Assembly: GCA_034766995.1 (NCBI GenBank)
Contig: CM068315.1
Coordinates: 19,367,510 to 19,431,509, forward strand
Length of the DNA stretch: 64,000 nt
Direction: 5' to 3'
Source: Acanthacorydalis orientalis
Lineage: Eukaryota; Arthropoda; Insecta; Megaloptera; Corydalidae
The translations under genes and the position numbers were made by a program. Positions 1 through 11,719 of this stretch are shown here, piece by piece (the first letter of the stretch is position 1; each line of letters starts with the position of its first letter). The notes below the pieces were generated by a model, which saw nothing but the letters and a program-made list of their open reading frames with translations, made no database searches and was not told where the DNA came from.

Positions 1-334
1 TTGATCTTGACAAAAAAATGCGGTTGCTAGAATACCACAATAATATAATGCCTTGATTAAAAGTTTGAAATCGATGCATACTGAGGCAATATTATTTAGG
101 TTAGAAAATTTACTCAGTTGATAGATTTTTTGAAGAGCCTCAACTGTAACTCACAATTTTGAAAAATGTAAACACTGTAATAGTTAAAGGGTGTTAATTG
201 TATCATAACTTATTGTGACTGAACTGTGTTTTATCATGATAATGTGTAATCACCCACCCACTTTGAAACTCATTCACGAATCAGTGAACAGCAACAAATG
301 TGATGTCGTCCAAATATGAGAACCTTAAATCCTT

Positions 335-405
335 ACAGCTTAAATCTGGCACCCTCTGTCTTTCATTTTTACCCAAACGTTAATAGTGATTTCAAAATAA
401 AGATT
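335..405 (+). pseudogene. mariner transposase scrap
   Basis: A short open stretch reads P-Y-S-L-N-L-A-P-S-V-F-H-F-Y-P-N, which matches the block around the third catalytic aspartate of mariner transposases (consensus P-Y-S-P-D-L-A-P-S-D-F-H-L-F). Both aspartates of the block are lost, to Asn and Val. Upstream sequence carries stops and no terminal repeat could be placed, so only a fragment survives. The family assignment rests on this single motif. Confidence 0.45.
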
Positions 406-420
406 TTTAACACTAATTAA

Positions 421-1245
421 TACATTGACTGCTACGCTGGTCACCCGTGATCAGCGCTTGTCTTCTCAGTGGGGTCTTGGTGGTCATCCGTGACAGGCAT
501 TAACACATTTTTTATAATGATTAAAATAAGATAAAAATCATCGATTAAAAATTTTTGAACAACGTAAATAACTAGATAATATTGTGAAATACAAAGTACA
601 CTATTAAAAAATGAAAAAAAATTATTAGAACATAATATTTTACAAAAAATAAATACTACGATGTGCTATATTAAAACATCTTAAGCACAAATGGGGCTGA
701 TTGATGATGGCGCAATATTTGCAGTATGTAGTTACTTTTTTGAGCATTTTTTTTTGCATTTTGCGTGCCAAAATTTGCAACATTTTTCTTGTAACTCATT
801 TTACAAAATTGTCACACCAGATACATTCGCTCTTCCTACTTTTGAATTTCATGGCGCAACTTTTTTGGACAGCTATACTCGATGAAAATGGATTTTCCAG
901 ATTTTCGTCACGACAATGTGTTAGGTGCATTGGAAGTGCCATTCTAAACTCAATCACTTTGATTTTTTTTATTTATTATTTGTTTATACAGAAGTAGTAT
1001 ATTTGGGACTGAAGAGTCCAATAACAATTCCATATCTAACTTATACACTACTTAGTAGTTTTTGAGCGGTGTGCTGTATGAGATCACTTGATCGGAGAAG
1101 TCTATAGCACATTTTCCTGTATTATAGTCGACAAAAACTTTTGGTTTCTCGCAGGTATACTTCTTTTTACATACATTTACATTTTCCGCAGAACGTTGTT
1201 TTAATAGAAAATCATTGCTAACTTCTCTCTGTTTAAAACGACTTA
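421..1245 (-). pseudogene. piggyBac-like transposase remnant with TTAA end
   Basis: Read on the minus strand from about 1245, the sequence gives K-P-K-V-F-V-D-Y-N-T-G-K-C-A-I-D-F-S-D-Q and then, after a TAA stop, V-Y-K-L-D-M-E-L-L-L-D-S-S-V-P-N and L-L-L-Y-K-Q. This is the C-terminal part of the piggyBac DDE domain (typically Y-N-x-G-K-x-x-x-D-x-S-D-Q followed by R-K-W-Y-R-K-L). The plus-strand ORFs over this area are shadows. The low-coordinate end has a TTAA at 417-420, then a GC-richer segment with two direct copies of a GGTCACCCGTGA-like palindrome (about 440-455 and 482-495) and another TTAA at 500-503, consistent with a piggyBac terminus. N-terminal and central domains are missing. Confidence 0.75.
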
Positions 1246-1261
1246 CTGATTGATACAGATA

Positions 1262-2163
1262 TTGAATCAGAACAAAAGATTGTATACGATTGGAAATTGA
1301 AACTCGGGCGATTATTTATCACAGAAAACGCTTGTATTAATCTATTATGTATTCACAATCGTTTTCTGCAATAATTTTCCAACGCTCGGGCAGCTGTTGG
1401 ATTCCTCATTCATAAAAGCTGCGGGGTTTTCCGTCAAAAAAGATGGTGAGATGGTTTTTGACGGCCTCCACGGTATCAAATTTTTACCGTTTAAACTGTT
1501 TTGTAGCGACGGGAACAAATGAATCCGAAGATGCAATATCCGGAGAATACGGTGGATGTGATACGATTTCCCATTTCAACTGCTTCATTTTTTGCAGTCA
1601 GTTTTACTGTATGTGGTTTTGCATTGTTGTGGTGAAACATACACCCACGTATCGAGCTTCAACGCGAACCTCAGCTTCTTTAAATGCCGAAATGCAGTCG
1701 ATCTGAGTGTCTCGGCAACTTCTTTCGTCGAAATTCGCAAGTAATTGTCAACTAAAGCGCGAACAACATCGTCGGTGCTCTCAGTAAACCGTCCAGAGTA
1801 GGGTTGATCTTCGAGCTTAAAATCACCAAGTCGAAATTTAGCAAACCATTTCTTCACTGTTGTAAGTGATGATGCATGGTCCATATAAACTCCCCGAATA
1901 TTTTTCGTTGCTGCGCCAACGGTTACTCCTTTCCGAAACTCGTACAACATAACGTGAAGAAACTGATCTTTTCGTTGTCCATTTTCAAGAATTTTTCTAC
2001 ACACAAATCGAATAGAAACAAATGAATCTGATGCTCAAATGATAGCTGTGACTGTCACCTTTCAAACGATATATAACATGAATATATTTCAATCACGACC
2101 ACCGCCACGCAGCAGTCTTAACACCACCTATTGAATCGTATACGAACTTTTGCACTGATCCAA
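1262..2163 (-). mobile_element. mariner element, internally deleted (minus)
   Basis: Terminal inverted repeats of about 30 bp (TTGRATCAGnnCAAAAG..GTATACGATT) lie just inside TA dinucleotides at 1260-1261 and 2164-2165, giving a 902-bp element. The coding strand is minus. The N-terminal helix-turn-helix region reads Y-E-F-R-K-G-V-T-V-G-A-A-T-K-N-I-R-G and K-K-W-F-A-K-F-R-L-G-D-F (about 1945-1800). It then jumps near 1590 to the C-terminus, H-P-P-Y-S-P-D-I-A and F-Y-E-x-G-I-Q-Q-L-P-E-R-W. The middle, including the first two catalytic aspartates, is deleted, so the copy cannot be autonomous. A related end fragment lies at 63680-63780. Confidence 0.85.
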
Positions 2164-2715
2164 TACATTTAATATTAAGGATTTTAATATTAAGGATACG
2201 CAACTCGAATTTTCCTTTAAAGTGGTGTTTCTTTTACTCAACTATTACATAAAAAAATCATGGACAATTTAATTGATACAGGGATTTAAAAAAATATATT
2301 TTTTAATCATTTGAAAATATGGTAATAGTTTGAAGCTATAAATGTGATTGAATTAAATGCATTAAAATAAATTTATATTAATCTCATTTTAATAACTGTT
2401 TATACTGCTGTCTCAGGCAACGCTGGATATTCCATTGATAATACAGAAAATTGTTGAGATTACAATGCACTTCAATAAATGTATGAACTGTATGCCCAAT
2501 AGCATTATAACTATTCGTGTTAAATGTATTAAACTTGTTATATACTGAAATCGCAAGACGTAATATTCATGTATAGAGTTTCAAACACGTTTTCGAGAGT
2601 ATTCATGATTATTCATTCAACAGTGTCTCTACAAATAATTTTGAAATGGGATTAATCGTTCCGAAACACCTCACATACAAATATATCAGAAATGAAATAG
2701 AAATATTTAAAAACT

Positions 2716-2765
2716 CTTTACACGCACACACGCATATACATGCACACATATACACACAAATATAA

Positions 2766-2799
<34 letters not shown>

Positions 2800-2817
2800 T
2801 TATATATGTATATATAT

Positions 2818-2882
<65 letters not shown>

Positions 2883-2885
2883 TAA

Positions 2886-2943
<58 letters not shown>

Positions 2944-2995
2944 ATATATATATATATCTATATACATACACATATATACACACATATTATAAAAT
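2716..2995. repeat. compound (CA)n/(TA)n microsatellite
   Basis: An imperfect (TA)n tract of about 240 bp begins with short CA-rich units. The overlapping Tyr-Ile ORFs on both strands are translation artefacts. Confidence 0.95.
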
Positions 2996-3887
2996 AAGAG
3001 ATAGGCTAGGTGATAGACCATAAGTGATATCGAACAGATATGAAAACATTAAGCTATAATACATGTAATTATGAAGTAAATTATTATTTAATTTACAATT
3101 AACAGAACGTTTAGGAATGTGTTATGTAATAAATGCACAAGGTCATATATTCACTTCATTCAGACATACAGAAAAGAGAAAAAAGTTAACTGTTTTCGAG
3201 CATTTGCATATTTTCAATCATCGCCGTGTTCACATATTCCGACAAAACTTTACGTTTTGCGCAACTGCAAATTATATTTATTGCAAACCGGTTCTCTTTA
3301 TACAATTGCCTTTTACTCATCGACATTCCAGAATTCTCGTTAAATAATTTGCTTTCATAATATTTTTAATGATGTTAATAATTCATCTAGTGTTTGCAAT
3401 GATCGACGTATACAATATGTCTATTAAAACCATTACTAGTATATTTATTATTCGGTTATTTATATAATTTAACACCATTAATCAATCAGATATTATAATA
3501 ATATTTAAAACTTTTTCTTTATTTGATTATGTGTTATCGAAGTACTCTATAATCAATCAATTAATCTTCTGGAAATTTTTATAATGAGTTTAAAACAACA
3601 AGCCGCCTGAATCTGAATCGTTAAGTTATCTTTATATCTTAAATAGTGAAAATCGTTATATTGTAATGTTCACTTTCTATTGACTATTGGATACATAAAA
3701 TACCTGAATCTTTATTAGAAAAATCTCGCTTTCGGTCATAAGTAAAGAATTTATACCGGAAGCGATAAATTTATTTACTTTTTCGCTTACAAAAATATTT
3801 ATATTATATATATATATATATATTAAATTAAAAAAGTTAAGTGGACTTAACAATAAAAATCTGTAATCTTTCACAATTAATTATGTA
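2996..3887. other. no gene recognised
   Basis: AT-rich sequence with a short (TA)n run near 3808-3826. Two overlapping small ORFs at 3117-3347 show no recognisable motif and are open in two frames at once, which argues against coding. Confidence 0.5.
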
Positions 3888-3889
3888 TA

Positions 3890-5172
3890 TTAGGTGTTGG
3901 AATTAATTTGTAGCGTTTTACAAGAGATGGCGTAGGTAGTACATTCTTCCATTGTACCCTTTAACCAAATATTCCCCGTAAAATAGCTGTCCTTAGGCGT
4001 CAGTTTCAGTATTTGTCATTTAGTTGAAGCGTAAATAAAAACACTTTTTACTTTATCAAATATGTCGAATTTCGTGCCGGATAAATTGTTTTTGCGGGGA
4101 GTTTTACTTCATTACTTTAACATGAAAAAAAATGCTGCCGAAAGTCATCGTACTTTAATGGAAGTTTATGGTGACCATTCTCTAGCTGAGCAAACGTGTT
4201 GGAAGTGATTTTCACGTTTTATCAGTGGTGATTTCGACTTGGAAGACAAGGAACGACCTGGACAGCCGAAAAAGTTCGACGATGAAGAATTGGAGGCATT
4301 GCTTAATGAAGACCCGTGTAAAACACTTCAAGAATTGTCTGGATCGTTGGGAGTTGACTTGTCAACGGTAGGAAAACGCCTTAAAGCCATGGGAATGATT
4401 CAAAGGAAGGAAATTGGGTCCCATACAAATTGAAACCGAGGAACGTTGAAAGGCGTTTTTCTACCTGTGAACTGCTGCTTCAACGAGAGAAAAGGAAGAG
4501 ATTTTTGCATCGAATTGTCACGGGCGCTGAAAAGTGGATCAATTACAACAATCCCAAGCGCAGAAAGTCATGGGTTCAGCCCGGCCAACCACCAACACCA
4601 GCGAAGCCAAATACACATGGATCCAAGCTCATGCTCTGTATTCGGTGGGATCATAAGGGTGTGATCTACTATGAGCTGCTCAAACCGAATAAAGCCATCA
4701 CTGGGGATCGCTGCCGACTACAATTGATGCACTTGAGCCTTGCATTGAAGGAAAAACGGCCGGAATACTTTGAAAAACACGACAAAGTGATTTTGCAGCA
4801 CGACAATGCTCATCCGCGCGTCGCATAACCGGAAAAAACATACTTGGAAACGCTCAAATGGGAAGTTCTACCCCACCCGCCGTATTTTCCAGATATAACT
4901 CCTTCTGATTACCACTTTTTTCCATCGATGAGTCATGGCCTGTCTGGGCAGAAGCTCAGTTCTTATGAAGATTGCAAAAAATGGGTCGATTCGTGGATTG
5001 CATCTAAAGACGAGGCGTTCTTCCGACGTGGTATTCGTCTCCTGCCCGAAAGATGAGAAAAAGTAGTGGCTAACGATGGACAATACTTTGAATGATATGT
5101 TTTTTCAATTTCGTTTAAAATAAACGAACTTTTTTCATGAAGAAAACGTTACGAATTAATTACAACGCCCAA
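3890..5172 (+). mobile_element. full-length mariner (mauritiana-like)
   Basis: A 1283-bp element with about 27-bp inverted ends (TTAGGTGTTGGAATTAATTY and TTGGGCGTTGTAATTAATTC) flanked by TA at 3888-3889 and 5173-5174. Its length is normal for an autonomous mariner, but the reading frame is dead (see the transposase entry). The same family occurs at 61478-62400, and in deleted form inside the composite at 47798-49190. The 671 bp downstream are also duplicated at the 48-kb locus. Confidence 0.92.
4062..5056 (+). pseudogene. mariner transposase, degenerate
   Basis: The ATG at 4062 starts M-S-N-F-V-P-D-K-L-F-L-R, the usual start of Mos1-type mariner transposases. The paired helix-turn-helix (A-E-S-H-R, L-E-D-K-E-R-P-G-Q-P) is recognisable, as is the catalytic D,D34D domain: I-V-T-G-A-E-K-W with the first Asp mutated to Ala, I-L-Q-H-D-N-A-H, and Y-F-P-D-I-T-P-S-D-Y-H-F-F. 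The frame is broken by a TGA at about 4206 (replacing the Arg or Trp of C-R-K-W-F), a frameshift near 4420 and a stop near 4826. It ends at R-L-L-P-E-R. Full length would be about 340 residues. The protein cannot be active. Confidence 0.92.
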
Positions 5173-5843
5173 TAAAAAGAGTGAGAGAAAGTTTTATATT
5201 TTCCTAAACGGAATAAACAAAACATAAAGTATATTTTGATCTTACTCAAATTTCTATCCAGAAGAAAGTATACACACTTGTAAATGATATTGTAGATCTA
5301 TGTTTAATACGTCGAAGTTTTTATGTATTCAGACATGTGTGGCTATTATAAGAACAATGTATTTCATCATATAATAGAGTTTATATTTAATACTCATTTA
5401 CATATATAACATACAGAATCAACGATAGAAAATCATACCTTTTCTGACCTTGATTTCCTTATGAAATATTCAGGATATTTATAATTTATCATTATCAACA
5501 GCGAGATTTGATGAAATAGAAACAAATGAATAGTCTTATAATATGGCTGAATCCAATTAATATACTCGTATATGAATTCGGTTTTATTCCATTTGAGTCA
5601 ATGCTATGTTGTCTCATTTCCGATTACATAACGCAAATAAGAATAAAACATTCTGTAGCTTACTTGATTTACTTACGTACAAAAGGAGAAAATTTCGCTT
5701 TATAAGGACATAAATGTACTTTCTTTTAAAGAGATCTCTGTCTTTCAAAGTAAACACAATTATTCTATTAATGGTATAAAGCTATCATCTTGTTACGAAA
5801 TAACATTAAAAACAAGAAAAAGAATAAAAATACATACCAAAAA
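5173..5843 (+). repeat. segment duplicated in inverted orientation at 47910-48594
   Basis: The 671 bp directly 3' of the mariner match the reverse complement of 47910-48594 almost throughout. Shared landmarks include a conserved AAACGGAATAAACAAAAC and the GATGATAGCTTTATA region. No coding potential was recognised. Together with the adjacent mariner it forms a duplicated unit. Confidence 0.88.
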
Positions 5844-6157
5844 ACGCATTTTATTATTCTTCTAATTTGATATAGTGTTCGAGGTCAGCATTCATCTAAT
5901 TTTTGTTTTCAAAATGATGTTTTTTGAGTTTTTCTTAAAGTTTTATAATATAAACTCTTCGCTGAAGGATAAATATGAAGAGAATGATAGGTGTCTGATT
6001 TTCAGACGAATGATACATAGACGTTATATAGCTATACAAATTGTATCTTCTAGATATATGAAAAAAGAAATTTTGAGAGTATGTTATCATTGGTAGTAGG
6101 AAGTGCAGAGAAATAATCTCAGTTTGATGGTACACACTTTATTTGCCTTGTATTATA

Positions 6158-8167
6158 AGAGGGCGACTTAAAAGTTCGAGGTCTAACATATAAGTGGTGG
6201 TAACAGTTTAAGTATTTGTGGCGCATTACAAAGCGATGTAATGCGGCCACAAATCTTATACGTAACCTCAAAGTCTACAATTAATGTGTCAAGAAGTTTG
6301 TTGCAAACATCAATTTAAATAAAGCTCTTTTTGTGCCGTTGCTGGAATGGATAAAGTTGAATATCGTGCGATGATAAAGTTTTTTTGTCAAAAAGAGTTT
6401 AACGCCAACAGAAACATTTTAGATGAAAAATGTACTGGGCTATAGTGCACCTTCGTATACAACCGTAAAGAAGTGGGCAGCTGGATTTTAAGGGGACCCG
6501 GTGGTCTAGAATTTTCGAAAAATCGTTTTTTTTTTCGAAAGTATAGTATCTTAAAAATATACTGTTAAAATTTGATGACGAAATTCAGAGTATTTCAGGA
6601 TCTACAGCCCATTAGAAGGTCAGGTCAGTTTCTTGAGAATATACTTGCTTGAAACTTTAAACGCGTTTATCTCGAAACTACTTTTTTTCGTCTTGCGGGG
6701 GCCAGAAAAAAAAACTACTTGACCGATTTGTCTGAAATTTTAATATGTTAAATTTTTTAAAAACTATTAGTTTTAATTGTTAAAACTAATAGTTGCCGTA
6801 AAATATTAATATTTTTTTTATTAACAAAACATTCAAAAATACTGGTCGTTTTCAAACTTGTACCTTTGACTACGCGCCATTTTGTCAATTTTTTTTTTAT
6901 TCTACTTCCTGCGATAGCTATACTTATACTAATTAAAAATTCGTCAATTGTTTTATTTCAGATCAGAGAGAGAGATAAGTCATCATTCACCACGCAATTC
7001 CATTTTTTTAGAGAGGGAGACTTCAGCATCATTTTTCTAATTTAAAAAAAATTTTTTTTTTGTCTTTATTTTCATTTTTGTGTAGTTTATTAGTAATAAA
7101 ATAAGTGTAAAAAAATTTGAAAGCATTATTCATTACCCTCATATAAAAAAAAATTTTTTAAAATAGCTTAAATTTTAGGCCGCTAGACCACCGGGTCCCC
7201 TTAATATGACAGCGCAAGCTTAGAAGATAATCCGCGTAGCTGACGTCCGAAAACTGCAATGACAGAAGAAATCAATCACAAAGCACGATATTGTCTTTCA
7301 GGATCGACGATTGAAGGTATCCGTAATTGCTAAGATTATGGATGTCTCAGATGAACCCGTGTATCACATCCTAAGTGAAGAGTTAGATATGAAAAAGGTA
7401 TCGACAAAATGAGTGCCGCGTTTACTGACAATTGATCATACATGTATTCGAGTACAAATTTCCCAAGACTGTCTGGATCAATTTAAAAGAGATGCGACTG
7501 ACTTAATCTGACGATTTGTGACTACAGATAAGATTTGTATTCACCATTACACTCCAGAATCAAAACAATAAGCAAAGCAATGGAAGCATGGTGATTCTCT
7601 TCCACTAAAAAAAGCAAAATCAGTTTTATCCACTGGGCAAGTTATGGTTTTAATTTATTGGGATACTAAAGGGATCCTGCTAATTGACTATCTTCCAACG
7701 GGTTAAATCGATAACGGAAGAGTATTATGCTAAGCTTTTGGATCATCTCGATCAAACAATTCGTGAGAAAAGACAAAACTTATCAAAAAAAATCATTTTC
7801 CATCAAGAAAATGCACGTCCCCATACAAGTGTTGTGTCCATAGCTAAAATTCGCTGAATTGAAGTACGACTTGTTACTCCATCCAGCCTACTCCATATTT
7901 GGGTCCCTCAGATTTCCGTCTGCTCTCAAAATTTAACAAAATTCTTGGTGGTAGGCGATTTTCATCAGATCAAGAACTGATAGCAACAGTGAATCGCTAT
8001 TTTGAGGACCTCCAAAAAATGATTTCCGGGATGGCATAGAAGCACTGATGCATCACTGGATGAAGTGCATTGAAGTTCAAGGGAACCACATTGAAAAATA
8101 AAAGTAATTTAATAACACAAGTTATATTCTTTTATAGTTAGTTCGTGAACTTTTTAAATTACCCTCA
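6158..8167 (+). mobile_element. mariner (irritans-like) interrupted by a MITE
   Basis: Ends AGAGGGCGACTTAAAAGTTC and TGAGGGTAATTTAAAAAGTT (inverted) sit inside TA at 6156-6157 and 8168-8169. Removing the 709-bp insertion at 6492-7200 and one TTAA leaves about 1297 bp, the normal mariner length. The transposase ATG at 6347 gives M-D-K-V-E-Y-R-A-M-I-K-F-F. Downstream of the insertion can be read, in shifting frames, D-Y-L-P-T-x-x-x-I, the second catalytic block near 7800 (F-H-Q-E-N-A-R-P-H, Asp replaced by Glu), and the tail D-G-I-E-A-L-M-H-H-W-M-K-C-I-E-V-Q-G ending at the TAA at 8099-8101. Many stops and frameshifts are present. Confidence 0.88.
6492..7200. mobile_element. TTAA-flanked MITE, copy 1
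   Basis: The element starts GGGGACCCGGTGGTCTAG and ends with the exact reverse complement (18-bp perfect inverted repeats). It is flanked by TTAA at 6488-6491 and 7201-7204. TTAA target duplication is the signature of piggyBac-superfamily integration, so a piggyBac-mobilised MITE is the likeliest interpretation. No transposase coding was seen in the 709 bp. It sits inside a mariner transposase and is therefore younger than it. Copy 2 is at 36541-37250. Confidence 0.9.
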
Positions 8168-8169
8168 TA

Positions 8170-9107
8170 AATGCGCTTTTGTTTCTATTCATTTGATCTA
8201 ATAGTCACCTAAATTTAAACCCAATCATCACGGTATATTAATTCACTAGGAAAAGTTGTCCACACTCACATATAAATACATATTCATATTATAATAATAG
8301 TTAAATATATATTTAATTAAATAATTTCGATTTTTATAAAAACAAAACAGAAGGAACTACATATAACTTACAAGAGAATATTGTATGTTAGATGTTAAAT
8401 ACGTTAAAAAAATATTATTACATATTCGTTTTTTATTTTATATTTTCAAATAACTTTTTGAATCTCTTTTATATAATAAATGCACTCACGAGTAGAAAGA
8501 TATTGTACAAAATTTTAAAATTTGTAATTTTCATTATAATCATTTGCCTGTTACAGAAATGCATTTATTTCGATTTAATTACGAACGCATCCATGAAAAT
8601 CGAGCACCGATGTCAAAAGAATGCATAAAATAACAAAAACGCTACAAATCTAAAATAATACGATTTTGTTTACAGTTAAATATGTTTATGTTTCGAAATT
8701 TTTCCTACATACCACGTGCATTTAATTAAATCGATCGTTGCATTGTTGTGTAACAACATCCCATACGTATAAATTTATAAACATCCTGTTCCTTTGTTCT
8801 AATTCGCTTCTAGTATTTATACGAATGACCTTTGAATAATTACTAGTTTGTGTATAAATAAATAAAATACATAAAGTACCGGAATTTCTAGTCGACAGTT
8901 ATGACGTTTTTTTTACAAAGCAGATTGCAATTTTATTCAAGCGGTTGTTGTAAAAAGCTTCCGCAAACATTTATTTTTGTCAACTCATTTACTATACATT
9001 AACGAATGTAATACTATCATTAGGGAAATACGTAAGAATTTGCATAATTTCTTCACAGTCACGAGCCATATTGACAAATTTATTGGCTAGTTAGCAGTAT
9101 ATTGTTA
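8170..9107. other. no gene recognised
   Basis: AT-rich sequence of about 940 bp. A 78-residue ORF at 8392-8628 is hydrophobic and low-complexity, with no known motif. No terminal repeats were seen. Confidence 0.5.
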
Positions 9108-9109
9108 TA

Positions 9110-10427
9110 AAGTCGAGTTTTGTTTTATACGTATTTTTTAAATGTGATTTTGAAGTTATGTGGTGCGTATTTCATGCAAATTATATGAAGCAGAAGCTCT
9201 ATATTTAAAATTAATTGTTGACAATATACCAGGTGATCAGAATTTAGAATATCTAAATGTATAGGTGGTTTTCTTTCCAGCCAATACAACAAGCACATTG
9301 TTTAACCATTAGATCAAGACATAATTTATACTTTTAAAAAATATTACCTTAAACCCACTTATCAATTTATATTGAATAAACTAGAAAATGTGTCAATAAC
9401 AGTAACTGATATTTGAAAAAAATCTATTTTCGACTGTTTAAATCATGTTGTATCTGCTATCGCTGAAATAAAACCACAAACTTTAAATGCCTGCTGGAAA
9501 GCAGTTTGGGCTGGATGTGTTGCAAACAGTACAACCATTCAAATATCGACATTATCAGCTGAAATCATTACTTTGACACATGAAATTGGTGGAGACGGTT
9601 TTGGTACCTTTAATCAGAATGATGCCGATGAAATGATTGTGGATAATGCCTTCAGTGATGATGATATTATTGGTATAACTTTAGATATCGTCGAAGATTC
9701 AGAAAACGATAGTGAAGCATGAAAAAAGCCTATCCCCTCACCGGGAATTTAATTCGAGAAGGTCTTCAACTTTACAATAAATTGGAAAATCATTTTCTTA
9801 TTAATGGCACAAATTCTGAACGAGTCTTCAAATTCCGACATGAGATGAAAAACTGTGTGCCTGGATATAGAAAACTGCGTAAAAAAATAGTAAAATCATC
9901 AACGCAAAGTTTAATCACTGATTACGTTGTCAGAGAAAAAAATCAACACAAAACGAGGGTGAAGTTAACGTTAATTCTGTTTGTGAAGAACCATTATCTT
10001 TACCATACAGATATGCACTGACTCTCTTCTAGTGATGAAAATGATTTCGCATCAGTTTGCAAATACTGTCGAACATTTTCAGATAGCGACGATAATTCTG
10101 ATGAAAAAATGTAAAAAGAATTATTAATTTTCAATAAAATTAAATAAATAAAGTTTTAAAACAAACTTATTTTATCGATTTATTTATTTTATATCAATTT
10201 CTTTTAGATTTTCGGAAGGATTTTTAGTCATTTTTATTTTCCTGAATTTTCATAAACTTTTTTTGCGATTTTGCGTGTATCTTAATTCATTGCTTTGGTT
10301 TCTTGTGTTTTTACAAATTATGGAACGCATCCCTAGTTTTTTAACATAATTTATGTCTTTTTTGTGCGATTTTTTTATATGTGATTTTCTGTAGAAAGTA
10401 TCTACATCATAAAAAAAGACTTGACTG
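9110..10427 (+). mobile_element. Tigger/pogo-type element, C-terminal half
   Basis: Coding from about 9206 reads L-I-V-D-N-I-P-G-D (second catalytic block), V-V-F-F-P-A-N-T-T-S-T-L, P-L-D-Q-D-I-I-Y-T-F-K-K (third catalytic Asp) and L-N-A-C-W-K-A-V-W. This is the order found in Tigger (CENP-B-like) transposases. The frame is broken by a shift near 9300, a TGA in place of Trp near 9415, and a shift near 9715; the C-terminal tail continues to about 10113. The 3' end is the inverted-repeat sequence CAGTCAAGTC (read inward) next to TA at 10428-10429. A decayed counterpart AAGTCGAGTTTTG lies at 9110. The N-terminal DNA-binding region is missing. Confidence 0.82.
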
Positions 10428-10527
10428 TATGGTATTATAAAAGTATTCGTTTTTTTTATTTTTCCATTTTTTAGAAAGATTAGTAAGAATTAATTATGTA
10501 ATATTTTTTCCATATCATGCATCCTAA

Positions 10528-10625
10528 GGCCTCATTCGCACGAGCGTTAAAAAAACGTTGCGTTCAGAGATAGCGTTAGCGCTTTTAAAACCCTCGCAAA
10601 TATAATGTTCATATGAGCGTTAAAA
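10528..10625 (+). mobile_element. PIF/Harbinger-type terminal fragment
   Basis: About 98 bp starting GGCCTCATTCGCACGAGCG after TAA (10525-10527) are near-identical to the 5' end of the element at 10884. The opposite terminus is absent before 10884, so this is a partial copy or the outer part of a nested pair. Confidence 0.8.
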
Positions 10626-10883
10626 CCGCAATTATTTTCTTACCAACCGGATACTTTATTAATAAATAATGTAACATCAGTGTATGTTTTGTGGCTAACC
10701 ATAAAATAGTTTAATGTAAAACTCTTATTTAGTTCATGTTAAGTAAAAAAAATAGCAAGTTCTCTGTGAAGTCATGAGTTCGTGAACTAAAAATACAATT
10801 TACGAAAAACTTCATTGAAATTTATACTGTTATTACGTTATATCAGTATATATGCGATATATGATTAGTAATACACTAACTAA

Positions 10884-11719
10884 GGCCTTATTCGCACGAG
10901 CGTTAAAAAAACGTTGCATTCAGAGTTAGCGTTAGCGCTTTTAAAACGCTTGCAAATATAGTGTTCATATGAAGTTTAAAAATCACTTCTTTTCATCGTC
11001 TTACGCAGTTCGGACGCATGAATCCAGAAGAGTTGTTGGCAATAGGCTGTATGTATTTTAAGAAGGCGAAACAACAATGAAAAAGTTCTGTGTGCATCCT
11101 CTGAATGATCAACGATACTTGAAAGGACAGTTTGTGGCTATTTATGAAGATTGAAGGTTGTATCCGGATGTTTTTCAGCTACTCCAGTATAAAAATTGAA
11201 ACATTTAATGAATTATAGAGAATTGTTATCGACGATATTTTCCCAATTTGGGATTGTTTTTGAAGTGACTTCTATCTATGTGTCTTCCTTCAAAATTTTG
11301 TTTGAATAATTTGGTAAACCTTTGTTTTATAAAAAAAGATCTCGATTCCACCTCTAAAATAAAACGTCCAGTATCAAATACCGCCATTTTCGTAAACGCT
11401 GTCTGCCGTTATCTGTTGTACTTGTAATTAGTACCAACAGTCAGTCTTACTTGTAATTAGTACAAGCAAGACTGATCGACAAATTCGGCGTCATTAAGCG
11501 CTTTTTAAACGCCTATGCGAATGAAAATACCCTCTTCCATATGTTCTATTTACTTGAACTCAAAACGCTCGGCGTTAGAAATGGATCAAGTTCTATATTT
11601 TTACCGCGCGTTAAATAAACGCCGGCATGTGAAAAGAAACACTGAGTTTCATATTTTTATTGAAAAGATGAAAAAAGCGCGCATTGATGCGTTTTTTTAA
11701 CGCTCGTGCGAAAAATCCC
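10884..11719 (+). mobile_element. PIF/Harbinger-type element, deletion derivative
   Basis: An 836-bp element with inverted ends sharing TTCGCACGAGCGTTAAAAAA, flanked by the 3-bp direct repeat TAA (10881-10883 and 11720-11722), as expected for PIF/Harbinger. From 11077 a frame reads M-K-K-F-C-V-H-P-L-N-D-Q-R and Y-E-D-stop-R-L-Y-P-D-V. After a frameshift it continues F-F-S-Y-x-x-I-K-I-E-T-F-N-E-L. This matches the region preceding the DDE nuclease of Harbinger transposases (F-W-V-H-P-I-N .. L-Y-P-D-x-F-x-x-Y-F-R-M-S-x-x-T-F-x-E-L). The catalytic domain is gone, so it depends on a helper. Confidence 0.85.

Noticed and set aside
691..997. Two overlapping plus-strand ORFs
   Set aside because: They are antisense shadows of the minus-strand piggyBac remnant, which has clear family motifs.
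2609..3021. Long Tyr-Ile ORFs on both strands
   Set aside because: Pure products of (TA)n microsatellite; the same applies to ORFs at 12345-12583, 17963-18160, 23218-23466, 31155-31403, 38178-38408, 41439-41630, 50288-50630 and 54638-54889.
8392..8628. 78-residue hydrophobic ORF
   Set aside because: AT-rich composition alone yields such ORFs; no signal peptide logic, motif or splice context.
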